A stretch of DNA of 64,000 nt, taken from Acridotheres tristis (taxonomy: Eukaryota; Chordata; Aves; Passeriformes; Sturnidae). How positions within the stretch are numbered: position 1 is the stretch's first letter; each line of letters begins with the position of its first letter. The stretch covers positions 98,312,048 through 98,376,047 of the forward strand of contig CM072884.1 of the NCBI GenBank assembly GCA_037013685.1. Direction: 5' to 3'. The notes below the pieces were generated by a model, which did no database searches, was not told the origin of the DNA, and saw only the letters and a list, made by a program, of their open reading frames with translations. Position numbers and translations under genes: made by a program. Shown here in pieces: positions 11,692 through 22,300 of the stretch.

Positions 11692-14600
11692 AGCCAGAGA
11701 TGTTCTGAGCCCAGTGAAAACCTTACAGGCACTGGGAAATGCTTTTTTTCCAGCCATGGCAACCACATAGAAAAGATCCACCTCTGTGAATCTCAGTCTT
11801 TTAGACTGGAGATCAAACTAGTCTTGGATATTAAAAACACCCTTCTAAATTCTGAATTTTGCTGGTAACTTGCTGCCTCAACTAAAATCTATGGCAAAAG
11901 GGTCATACTTTTAGTCATAACATTGCCTTGTATATAGAAAGCCAGAACATTTCATGGGAACTAACTCCCCTGTCTAATCTTCATGAGGTAGGCTGGCAGT
12001 GCAAGACATGAGGTTTTCTTCTTCAGCCAATTTAACACTTTTAAAAGGAGACAAAGACTTATCAGGTGCCACAAGTGATTAGAAGAGCAATTAATAAATT
12101 TTTGCCTTTCTAATTTAATATTTTCAATAATTTTTTTAATCTTCTAGATCTGTTCCTTAAGCTCCGTGGTAATCTGCAGCAGAGATGAAACCAAGAAATG
12201 ACTCTGCAAACACAAAATTAAATTCTCCACTCCTACATGTCTTCAATTGACATCAGTCTCTTGGGTTTTGGGTTTTTTTCCCTCCAGAGGATTCCTTCCT
12301 GTGCATCATCCCAGCATCATGGTCACTATGGGCAACATGTCTAGGCTAAGCCAGCTCTCTGGATCCCCTGGGCTTCCCTAGGAAAACAGACACCTTCAGA
12401 GGGCAATTCAACCTTCATTTTTAGCTGGATGAGAGGAATCACAACCAAAGAGTCTAGAAAGAGACACACATGGCTCACAGTCCCACCAATTTAGCTGGGC
12501 AAAGATAGGATAAACAGGGAAAAAAACTGGCCACACAGTCTACAGCTATTATAAAATATTTGGCTAGAGGTGAATTATTTGTGCAGATAAGACGAGTTGA
12601 AAAAAATCTCACCAATCCATCGTTTTGGCATAGAGGGAGGCAAGCATTGTGTTTGGTTTAACTCAGTTCTGCCTTTGCAGCATCTTTTTTATCTTCAGTG
12701 CTTTTCTTTTCTCAGTGATATTTTGTGAAAAATCTGGAAAGCCTGAAGTGTTAGAATGCAGAGCAAGGGCAAAGAAAATACCTAGTAAAATTTGTCAGAT
12801 GTTGAATCCCAAGAGCAGAATGGTAGTACAAGGTTCAAATATAGATTTTAAACCAAAGTGAAATTTTGTTGAAATCTGACAGCAAATTTCAGGTTTGCTT
12901 GTGGGAAGAGGTGGAAAGGGCAGAAAACAATGTAATACCACAAGCTCTATTCTCATAGGAAATCAAGCAAGAAGTATGATTCAAATTCTCCACTAACCAA
13001 TTTGTATGAGGAGAAAAATCAATATCTCTTGTCTCAAGCATTCTTTGTAAAACACACCAACCAAGACCACAGGTGCATCACAAGATGGAGAAAACAGTGT
13101 TCATAAAACTAGAAAATTTGTAGGAATAGGAATTTGTAAGAAATATTCATATGATACTGCTTCAGGCAAAAGAATGGAAAAAGAGATTTTTTTTTTCAAA
13201 AAACACAGCATGAATTATCAACCTGGTATGATATAATTACCTGCCTGCAATTAAATGGCACTGCAGAAACACTATTGCATATTGCATTTCAATAGAATTT
13301 CTTCGAAGACCAGATGGTTAAATGGCTTGCTTCACAAGTGCCACATTTTAGCAACCTGGAAAGGTTGTTACTTTCGATCCTCATTTTCATTTACTTAAAC
13401 AATAATGATGAAAGAACAGGATGCTTCAGACAGACTCAGGTTAATAGGTATAAATTGTGCTCTGGAGTATTGACTCTTTCAAGTCAGTTATTGATTCCCA
13501 TAAAACAGCCTGCATCTAATTATTTTTTATCTTACTGTAGAAAGCATATGTGAATTAACCACATGAATATAAGGTCAAATCCTGAAATTTGTGTTCAGTT
13601 TTCAGTTCAATATTTATTGAAGTAACATTTCCACTGAAGTGCAGCCAGACATCAAAGGAAAGCTCACTTTCTTCATTGATGCTTTTAGACACATACACAC
13701 ATGCACACACCAGAGTTTATCAAGTGATCTGGTGGCCAGGCCACTCTGCATGTTGTGGAAAGTCCAGCAGAGCTGGGGCCTGAATTTCATTTCAACCACC
13801 CAACTCCCAGATAAGTGTGCTGATCCCTGGGCTATGGGTCAGTTCTTGATGTTTTTATGTTAATCATGAGTGTTTTTACCTGGCATGCCATCTTGGATAT
13901 GAGGAACATCCTCAAAGCAAGTTTCCACAACTAGTACATTCTTTCTGAAAGTTTCGTGAATGAGAAATTTATGTTTTGCAACACAGTGCAAAAAGATATA
14001 GCCCAATTCCTGAACGATTTGTGTTACAGACATTGAGAACTGATGATATTATGATGTTGCTGGACAAAAAATGAGAGTGGGACTTATTTGCTCAGACTGG
14101 CATATCCATGGAAAAGGTATTGAATTATTTACCCTCCAGTCCCCTTACCACCAGAGAGAACCAAGCTCTCATGAGAATAATCCCATGCTATCATGCACAG
14201 CTAAAATAGAGCAGACAATTCAAATCCCAAATTTGCAATTTTCCCTCTATTACTTCAAGGGACCTTAGTAATGAGCAACTGAGGTGTAAATTTCTTCAGC
14301 AAGGTGAGGCAAATCCCAGTGCAAGGTCCCCTTCCCTGAAGGAGAAAGGTCAGGAGGGAAAGTCGTGCCTGTTGTCACTTTCCAGATCCATGTCCAAGGC
14401 AGTGGCAGAAGCCAGGCTGCTCCTGTGTTTCCCAAACTGCTGGGACATGTGGCCCTTCCATGTATCAGGATGCTTTGCCTGGATAAAGTTTATTTGCTTG
14501 GCCACTTTCCATACAGTCAGATTCTTCCACGTGCTTGAAGTATTTGGACTTTCTCCTATGGATGTGAAACATTTCTCCACAGTTACATCCCAGGGACTGA

Positions 14601-14918
14601 AAGAAAGAAGTATTTCATGGCCAGACTGTGGTGAGATACATCAACCTCTACTTAATGGGTTTTTTTGCTAGCTTTAATATATAATTGCTTTAATGTAATT
14701 GCTTTAATATAGTGCACCTTATGTTATATCAACTAGTGCTTTTAGCTTTTATACTGTGCAGTAAGTAATTCTAATTAAGATCTTCTGTCTGTTCGTTTTT
14801 CTTAATAAATAACTTATCTTTTAGAAATATATCTGATTTGCCATCACTAAACTTGTGGGACAAAGTTACAAAACCTAAACTGTTAACAAAATCTAAGGCT
14901 AGGAAAGGATTTACCTTC

Positions 14919-14950
14919 ATTTAAACTCCTTTCTAGGAAGGAGTTTAAAT
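14919..14950. repeat. 32-bp near-perfect palindrome
   Basis: Thirteen-base perfectly complementary arms, 'atttaaactcctt' and 'aaggagtttaaat', flank a six-base centre 'tctagg'. Arms this long with so short a spacer are not expected by chance in 64 kb (roughly 0.02 expected for loops up to 20 bases, assuming equal base frequencies). A related near-palindrome, 'aaaggagtccttt', lies just downstream at about 14957-14969 and reuses the same AAGGAGT core. No transposon family is recognised. Confidence 0.85.
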
Positions 14951-16586
14951 ACATAAAGGAGTCCTTTCTGCACCTTAGACTCAAAGAGAGAGCTTTTTAG
15001 CAAACTTTGTCTGAAGCACCCACAACATTCCATCAGACTGCAATTCCATCTAGCACTTTGAAGCAATGTTGATGGGTATGTAGTTTTTGTGAAAACAACA
15101 ACAAATAAAAACTACTCACTTCATCCTTAATAAAATTACTTCAGTGTCACTTGCCCCACGTATGAATTGGTCTGGTTACTTGAAATATCTTTTCACTGAC
15201 AGAGACTTCAGTCTGGGTTTTTGACCCAGAAACTCTCTTGGGAGTATTTAGCAACTGATGTGCCAGGAGATGCAACAGTTTCTTATAAGACACTGATTTA
15301 ATTAGAATTAAGTGACATTCAACACAATGAACATTTACTTCTTGATGATCAAAAATAACACCCACACAATAATACAGCTGTTGTTTTCAACCTCTTCCAC
15401 TCAGACACGCTTCTAAAATGTGTCTATGTGTTATAATGAAGCACTGCATTGGCAGCTGTGTTTCTTCTGTGATTAGTTTGGTCTGCTTCAAGCACCATGA
15501 GTTTGCTTTACTTTATCAGGGCCAGCCTCTGTCTCTTTTAGCTGTGCTCAAGGAACCCTAGCACACAACATTTGTCTGTCTCCAACTTCTGCTGCCTTTC
15601 AGCTCATCACATCAGTGTTTCCAAGAGTTTCAACAGTAGGAGGGGTTGAAATCTGTATTGAAAATTGACCCTGAATTTCCTCAGTGAATTCAAGCAGAAT
15701 CAAAGAGAGAGTGCCAAACAAAACCATAATGCCTGACTGTTACCTGTGAACAAAGCTCCAGGAAAACCCCTGCTCTGGAGGGATGGAGCTGCTCACCTGC
15801 TGTCCTGTCCTTTGCAGACAGCTCAGCCCACACGTGGTGCCCACACCTCTCCTGTCCCCACTGCTGAACTGGCACAGTGGCTTCCCTGCCCTCTGTGTCT
15901 CTAACACTGTCTGCAAAGGGGCAGTGGTTTCTTAAAATCTTCTTACATAGGGAGCTAGGGAGAAATGGTTTGGAGGGAGCACTTTGGTATTCAGTCTTCT
16001 GTGAGCAATGTCACATGCACTGACGGAGGGACCATCCGAGTCACACAAATCTGCTTCTGAGCTCCCGCATTAGTGACAGAGCAGAGCAACTGCCACTGCA
16101 CCAGAGCTGGCAATTCATGGATGCAAAGTGAATGTCAGACTGGATTTAAAGCCCCCTCTGAACTTCATTGCACTTGAATATCTACTTAAAAGGTTCCCAT
16201 TTTTATTCTTTTCTGCAACATTAACCCTGTCTTTCGGCCCCACTGGAAATCATCTGGCCTCTTTGAATGAAGTGATTCTGAGCATCCAATTCATTACTGC
16301 ACTATAGGGAAAAATTATCACAGAAACACTCTGCCAAGCATCCTGATAGCCAGCTGATACAGAATTGTAAGTGTCAGTGAAGCGACCATTTCTTGATATT
16401 TGTCAGATTGCATGTATTAATAAGATTATTTATTTTGATAAATGCTGGCAGTGTATGTAACCTCTTCAGAGCACAACACCAGAAATTTGTTGACAAAGTT
16501 GTACAAATCAATACACCACGTACTGTTTTTCATGTTGAATTTTTTTTTTTCTGTGTTTTGGAGGGGTTTTTTTATATCTGTTAGTA

Positions 16587-16604
16587 ATATATATATATAT
16601 ATAT
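16587..16604. repeat. (AT)n dinucleotide run
   Basis: About nine AT units, followed by 'tatgggcat'. A short simple repeat. Confidence 0.9.
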
Positions 16605-17263
16605 TTATGGGCATAAGAGCATTTGTTCAGTTCCAGCTACTCCATTGTCCTGTCAGTATAGCAAACTAATATCAAAAGCTTTAGCAAACCACGTAAAAAA
16701 ACGGGGAGATGTATTGTGCTTTCCTACTCATGCATCCTTTCAATAACCCATGACTTAGGGATGTCCTGAGCTCATGGCTATTTGTGTCTTTAATCGGAAC
16801 TGGTGGCTTTTCACACCTTGTATAAACTGCTTTTAGCCCTTTTATCCCTTCTGCCTCCACCTATCGGAATGATAGCAGCTAATTTTGAGTCCATAACTTT
16901 GTAAATATAGGGAAAGTTGGTTTTCCTTTACAACCTAGTAACACTGAATTTCATTTGCTATTTTATTACCCAATTTCTCAATAATGATAGAATCACAGAA
17001 TGTTACAGGTTGGAAAGAACTTCTAAAACCATCTAGTTCTAATCCCTTGCCCTGTCCCCCTGGATGGGGACATCTCCCACTAGACCAGGTTGCTCGAGGA
17101 CTTATCCAATATGGCCTGGAACACTGCCAGGCTTGGGGCATCTACTGCCTCCCCAAGAAACCTGTTCTAGTTTCTCACCACCTCACAGTAGAGTGAAATT
17201 AATTTCTTCCTAATATCTAACCTAAATTTCCCCACTTTCAGTTTGTACCCATTATTCCTTGTC

Positions 17264-17428
17264 TTATGGCCAATTTCTAATAAAAAATCCCTCTCTGACT
17301 TCCCTGTAGGCCCTCTTCAGATACTGAAAGGTTGTTATGAGACCTCTATGCAACCGTCTCTTCTCCAGGCTGAAAAACTCCAATTTCAGCCCATCTTCAC
17401 AGGGAAGGTGCTCCAGTCCTCTTTGTAG
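17264..17428 (-). pseudogene. CR1 ORF2 C-terminal remnant
   Basis: On the minus strand this reads [19 protein letters not shown], followed by a TTFQYLKRA-type segment. It corresponds to the CR1 C-terminal pattern [20 protein letters not shown]. This is decayed coding sequence of the retrotransposon, with no host function implied. Confidence 0.85.
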
Positions 17429-17871
17429 CACTCCTCTGGACTTGCTCCCACAGTTCCACGTCCTTCCTTTGTTAGGGACACCTGAACTGTACACAGTGCT
17501 TCAGGTGGGGTCTCACCTGAGCAGAGGGGGAGAATCACCTCCTCCATGACCTGTAGTGGCAGGAGGGAGTAACCTCCTTCCAGCACGACATGCTGCCCAC
17601 ACTCCCTGTGATGCAACCCGGGACAGGTTTAACTCTCTGTGCTGCAGGTGCACACTGCTGGCTCATATGGAGCTTTTTGTCAACCATCACCCCCTAGTCC
17701 TTCTCCACGGGGCTGTTCTCAATCAGTTCTCCACCCAACTTGTACATGTGTCTGGCACTGCTGCAAAACAGGACCTTGAACTCCATGAGGTTTGCATTGC
17801 CCCTCCTCTCAAGTGTGTCAGGCTCCCTCTGGATCCCTTCTCTCAAGCTCAGCAACTGCACCACAACTCTT

Positions 17872-18277
17872 CCACTCTGAGTTTCCTCAGCAGGTCCTTA
17901 TCCATCCATGGAGGCATCCTGGCATATTTGCCTGATTTGCTCCTTGTCAGGTGCATCACTTCTGAGCTTGGAAGAAGTGACCTTTGGATATCAGCAAGCA
18001 TCCTTGGGCCCCTCTTCCCTCCAGGGCTCTATGCCATGGGATTCTACTGAGTAGGTTCCTGAAGAGGCTAGAGTCTGCTGTCCTGAAGTCCAGGGCCCTG
18101 AGTTTGCTGCGTGCCCTTCTCACTGCCCTGAGCATCTCAAACTCCACCACCTCGTGGCCACTGCAGCCAAGGCTGCCTTGGAGCACTACATTCCCCACAG
18201 CTCCTCCCTGCTGGTGAGCCTCTCCTTGTTGGCTCCTCAAACACTTCATAAGGAAGTTGCCATCGACACATTCCTAA
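17872..18277 (-). pseudogene. CR1 ORF2 endonuclease/linker remnant
   Basis: Minus-strand translation gives GSLGCSGHEVVEFEML, then RALDFRTADSSLFRNLLSRI and PWHRALEGRG. In another stretch it gives RSKSGKYARMPPWMDKDLL. These match the CR1 endonuclease C-terminus (GSLGCSDHEMVEF, RIPWDRALEGRG) and the following linker (KSKTGKKARRPAWMNKELL). The most 5' part, 18230-18277, matches nucleotides encoding the 'FLTQVLEEPTRRG' region but is frameshifted. Coding sequence stops abruptly near 17872, where the internal deletion begins. Confidence 0.85.
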
Positions 18278-18280
18278 TTT

Positions 18281-18389
18281 TAACCTTCTATACCTGTCCT
18301 TTAACAATCTTTTTATCTGGAAAGAAACTTTTATCTTACAACCGTTTTCAGAATCTTTGGTGAGGAAGATTTCACAGCACTGTTCCTGA
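18281..18389. other. Spacer between CR1 and SINE
   Basis: About 110 bp of AT-rich sequence between two minus-strand retroelements. No further repeat is recognised. The right end, near 18371-18389 ('ttcacagcactgttcctgat'), may be the decayed tail of the SINE. Confidence 0.4.
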
Positions 18390-18521
18390 TTTCAGGGAAT
18401 ATTCTGAGTTGGAAGGGATCCACAAGGATCATCAAGTCTAGCTCTTTAGTGAATGGTCTGTATGGAGATTGAACCTTGGTGTTGTTGTCATCATGCTCTA
18501 ACCAGCTGAGCTAATCTCAGG
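18390..18521 (-). mobile_element. tRNA-Ile-derived SINE with CR1-type tail (TguSINE1-like)
   Basis: On the minus strand, 18521 to about 18450 reads as a degenerate tRNA-Ile. An A-box-like 'ttagctcagctggttagagc' is followed by an anticodon-arm-like region, then 'aacaccaaggttcaatctcc' (a shortened B-box) and 'atacagacca'. The tRNA part is followed by 'cttgatgatccttgtggatc' and 'ccttccaactcagaatattc', a CR1-type 3' tail. This arrangement, a tRNA-Ile head with a tail borrowed from CR1, is that of TguSINE1, described from the zebra finch genome. The element depends on CR1 machinery in trans. The damaged B-box region argues against current RNA polymerase III activity. This is the best single clue that the genome is passerine. 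Confidence 0.85.
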
Positions 18522-18750
18522 ATCCAACTTGTTAAAAACTCTTCAGAAATTGTGTGGCTCCTCACACACTGTTCTTGTAAGGGAAGTAATTTTTCATTGT
18601 GGAAAATTTTGAAATTTGGAACATTCTGACTCCCGAATTTCATTGTTTTTATCCAAGAGTCAACTAATTTTGTTGACATTAATCTGTGTCAGAGGAGGTT
18701 TAGATCCACAATATCCTTGGGGTGGCTGACTGCATGGGAACACCACAAGC
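18522..18750. other. Unique sequence between repeats
   Basis: No gene recognised. A short frame at 18491-18679 on the minus strand runs into the SINE head and is not a gene. Confidence 0.4.
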
Positions 18751-18883
18751 TGTGAAGATTCTGCTCTGTATAAAGTGCAGGTGCTGAAATTAGCATAGGT
18801 GCACTGGGACAAATGCCCAGGCCACCAGATCCTATAGAAGGACAGCGAGATGCTACCCCAGATTTAAAAGCTGCTTTGACCAA

Positions 18884-18931
18884 GGTGGATCCTAGGGCAG
18901 TGACTATGGTGGATCCTAGGGCAGTGACTAT
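18884..18931. repeat. 24-bp perfect tandem duplication
   Basis: Two identical adjacent copies of a 24-base unit that begins 'ggtggatcctagggcag' and ends 'tgactat'. The perfect identity suggests a recent duplication. Confidence 0.95.
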
Positions 18932-19026
18932 CTACCCCTCCCTCTCCTTTTTCTTTCTCTTTCTTTTCATACCACCTTCTCCTCAAAATATATTGTAAAC
19001 CTGACCAAAAGTCCAGTCAATGCTTT

Positions 19027-19128
19027 GCTAAGTGCCCTGTTCTGTCTGGATGCTTCAAAGTTTGTTAAGTGAAAGTTTGTCAAGTGCCTTATTCTATCTG
19101 GATGTTCTGAAGTTTGCAAGTAAAAGTT
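19027..19128. repeat. ~52-bp imperfect tandem duplication
   Basis: Two diverged copies with a period of about 52 bp. The block 'aagtgccctgttctgtctgg' at 19030 recurs as 'aagtgccttattctatctgg' at 19082, each followed by 'atg(c/t)tc..aagtttg' and '(g/t)aaag'. Several substitutions separate the copies, so this duplication is older than the 24-bp one beside it. Confidence 0.85.
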
Positions 19129-19223
19129 GTTTGTTATTGAACCTCCCGAGATTTTTGTTGTTTCTCCCATGCACCACCCAGAGTAAATCAAATTACCTTC
19201 CCCTAAACGCACCTAATAGACCA

Positions 19224-19350
19224 GGCTTTACAGAATCGTTTGAACAACGCTTTCAGGCACGTGGTGTGATCCTGCACAGGGTCAATAGTTTAACTCAATG
19301 AGCCTTGTGGGTCCCTTTCATCTCTGGATATTCTATATTTCTATGATTCC
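19224..19350 (+). mobile_element. CR1-type 3' tail fragment
   Basis: Sense-orientation 3' end of a CR1 subfamily. It contains 'gtttgaacaacgctttcagg' followed by 'cacgtggtgtgatcctgcac' and 'aactcaatgagccttgtggg', and ends 'ggatattctatatttctatg' at about 19346, close to the octamer-like CR1 terminus. This is the same tail type that the nearby SINE carries, in the opposite orientation. A severe 5' truncation left about 125 bp. Confidence 0.8.
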
Positions 19351-22300
19351 AGCATTCTTGGCAGAGAAAACATCAAAGCTGCAATCCGCAATAATTTTTC
19401 TTGATGTTTTTTAGAATTTGTCATCATATTTCGAAACTTCTCATTGAAACAAGAATGGTTTAGGAGAGACACACACCTAGAAGAATTAGTTTGGGATTTT
19501 CATATCTGAGCTCACTGAGAATAGAGGGAAGAATGCTGTCTAGTCCTGTTTGCCTGTTATTCCCTCTATAATATTTTGTAAGACTTCTTGAACTACTCCA
19601 CTTTGAGACATCTCTTCTGATCATAGAAATTTCTTTTCTACTCATTTTGCAAGGAATTAAAAAGTTTATCATCTGTTATTTTAATTTCAGTGTAATATAA
19701 TAATACATTATACATTGTATTGTTTGCCAATTAAATATTTTAATCTCTTTGATCGCAACAGAGTCGTTCCCTAGGAAGATTTAAAAAAAAAAAAAAGGCA
19801 GCGCAATTAAAGGGCAATAACTGCCTCCGTTTTATCAAATTCATATTTCATCCCAGAAGCTTAAGTGACTTGAGCAGGGTGACAGCTCTCCTGATTTAAC
19901 TAGCTTGTAACAGTTTGAGATCTGTCTAATTGAGCGAGCTTAGAGTATATGACAGCACTGCTCATTTTTCTCAGTGAAGGTTCTGTAACTGGGGTCTGTA
20001 TTGCTTTTGAGCATCAGATTGATGTGAAAACAAAAGTCATGTGGGAGAATGATATGGGTTATTGACTGCACTGCAGGGAATACAAAGGCAGAAAAGAGAG
20101 CATTAGTGTTTACACACAGCTGAGCTAAACAAGGATGCCAAATGCTCCCCACGAAGAAGTATTTGAGCCATGACCACTAACTAGCAATTTTCATTTTAGG
20201 CAGCATATTCTTTTTCAGTTTAACACAGATCACTGCTATGGGCAAGACTTTTTTCTCTTTGCTTGTTTTACAAGTTGTTTAAATACTAGAAAACAGATGA
20301 ACTGGAGAAAAGCACTGAGATAAAAAATAGTCTGGTAAAAAGATGTGTGAAACAGCTGGTTTTGAGATTTAAAAGCAAGTTTTCCTCTATGTGGGATTTT
20401 TTTCCTCCCATGAAAGCCCTCTCACAGGTGTAACTTGGTTTCTCAGATCATTGTCAAAGGTACAATAACTTGCAGATGCAAGTACCAGTCTTTCATGGAG
20501 ATTTCTGGGACAAGGAGAAAGTCTGGAGCTTAGAAGTACATGTTGGAGCAGATAAGTTTACCTGCTTCATATCCTTTTATGTTTTTTCACTGCTGTCAGT
20601 AAAAGACGTGCTGCTTTTGCCTAAACTTAGAAAAGGGAGAAAGCTTGAACACTGCACAGTGAATTCCTGTGAGGATGACAGTTCCATGTGTAAACAAGAG
20701 TAGCAGCAGAGGAACATGTTTGGAGTCAAGTTTTGCCTCCTCCAATTGGTTTGGAGGAAGACAATTGTATTTTTAAGAAAATATGGAACAAACCACAGGG
20801 CCTGAGACAAGTAGCAAGTAGGAAGACTGGAATAATATCTGCTTTTGAAAGGAATCTGCCACCTCAGACACAAAGTGGAGAAAGAGGAAAAGGAGATCAC
20901 ATCTGCTAGAGGAAATTAGCATGGCCTTAAATACATTGTGAAGACTATGACTTTGACAGATTATCTCCTCTTTCCTATGACATTTACATGATCCATTGAG
21001 AAGTGTTCACCAGAACCCTGTCAGACCTGGAGACCTTGGGAGAGTGCTTCGTGCTTTTTCTTGTGAGCAAGGGAATTTTTTGCATATTATGCATGTTGAA
21101 TATTTTGAATCAATTTGGGGAGTTCTGTTTTTATTTTCTCACAACAGTTGTAAAATATAACCTCATCTCTCCGTGGGTTTTACTGACACCTTTTTAGTAA
21201 CTTTAAACATATTGTCATATTATTATGGGAAATACATAAAACCAAACCAAATTCTGTCTTTGGCAGGTTTCTGTCACTATATCCTAGTCCATGTTCCTAG
21301 TGTGACTGAAGAAATTATCAAGTGGAAAAAACAAAACAATATTTACATTTATTTCAACATAATTTTTTATTATTATTTTAGTGACATTTGTCTTAATTTT
21401 GCCCTTAACTTTGATGTTAGTGTCTCCCAATGGAGCAGTGTTTTTATGCATGTCCAGGAGCACTGAATCAAATTACTTATTTTTGACAGCTGTCTTACAC
21501 ATATCAGAGGCGCAGGAGTGTCTCACCTCACTGAACTTGTTCTGGGGAGCCCCCAGCTTTATTTTCTGCCTCTGTTTCTCATATGGTTCATTTGAGTACC
21601 AGACTTGCATATTCTCTTTCAGCAGAGAATGAAAGAAGGAAAAGGGGAAAATTACCTCGACATCACCAGCTGATTTGAAGAGACTCAACCACAAATGTCA
21701 AAATCAGGTTGAATGTTTGCCACTGGACATCTAATCCATTATAACTAAATATGTCTGTGAGTGGCATAATGTATATTTTAGTATTTTATATATTCAATAT
21801 ATTATATGTTGACTATTAAAATTACAACACTGGATCTCAGGGTTGATGGCAGGAATAAGAAAATTTCCTAGGCTGGTCTGATCATGAGAACAGATTTTTC
21901 TCTCAGCCCCAGAACAGTAACTAGTCTGATGCTCTCTGCAGATTGGGTCATGTTTTAATTTTGAAATTTTCTGCAACCAGCAGCAGCAAACAACACCTGC
22001 TTACTAGGCAGGGGTTAAGCATTGCTACCAGCTCTCCTTGACTATAAAGAGCACAAGAGGTTTGCTATAGGTTTTATCCAACTAATGTAAACATGTGCCT
22101 TAAGACATGACTTTTGTTTTTCTTAATATCTCTTGTTTCAGTATATAAGAACCCTGAGAACAGAATACTGGTACAGTAAATTTAATTGCAAAAAAACAAG
22201 AGAGTGAAAACCTATATAATGGAAAATAGTTTATGTGATAGATATCATAAAACTTGTGAAGTTTGTGGATTGACATCAGACACTTGGCTCTATTTTGACC

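Larger units (their letters stand above)
11692..16983. other. Unique AT-rich non-coding sequence
   Basis: About 5.3 kb with no supported gene. It contains a short interrupted CA run at about 13690-13711, a 32-bp palindrome at 14919-14950 and an (AT)n run at 16587-16604. 13.20-13.31 kb has several ATTA/TAAT cores and could be regulatory, but this is not demonstrable from one sequence. Confidence 0.5.
16984..18280 (-). mobile_element. CR1 LINE, 5'-truncated and internally deleted
   Basis: A CR1 non-LTR retrotransposon read on the minus strand. Its 3' end is at about 16984, where the + strand shows the reverse-complemented CR1 tail 'atgatagaatcacagaatg'. This is followed by the standard antisense blocks 'caggttggaaagaac', 'ctagaccaggttgctcgagg', 'tttcttcctaatatctaacc', 'tcttctccaggctgaaaaac' and 'caggtggggtctcacctgagcag'. 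In sense order, the endonuclease C-terminus (18280 to about 17950) and the endonuclease-RT linker (about 17950 to 17872) are joined near 17866-17872 directly to sequence lying just beyond the RT catalytic core. The catalytic core itself is absent. Full-length CR1 is about 4.5 kb and this copy is about 1.3 kb. Frameshifts and stops make it non-functional. Confidence 0.93.
18751..19210 (+). mobile_element. Possible old LTR (uncertain)
   Basis: This block has LTR-like texture. It begins 'tgtgaagattctgctctgtataaag', contains two separate internal tandem duplications (18884-18931 and about 19027-19128) and a polypyrimidine stretch (18933-18968). It ends with 'ttattgaacctcccgagat' plus 'tttttgttgtttctccca', which resembles the R/U5 region of avian endogenous retroviral LTRs. 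I do not see a clear AATAAA, target-site duplication or partner LTR. It could equally be unrelated sequence with duplications. Confidence 0.25.

Noticed and set aside
17556..18050. 164-codon + strand open frame, the longest in the window
   Set aside because: It is antisense to an identifiable CR1 element on the minus strand and crosses that element's deletion junction. It encodes nothing recognisable.
18440..18521. Functional tRNA-Ile gene on the minus strand
   Set aside because: The T-arm is shortened and substituted, and the sequence continues into a CR1-type tail, so it is a SINE and not a tRNA gene.
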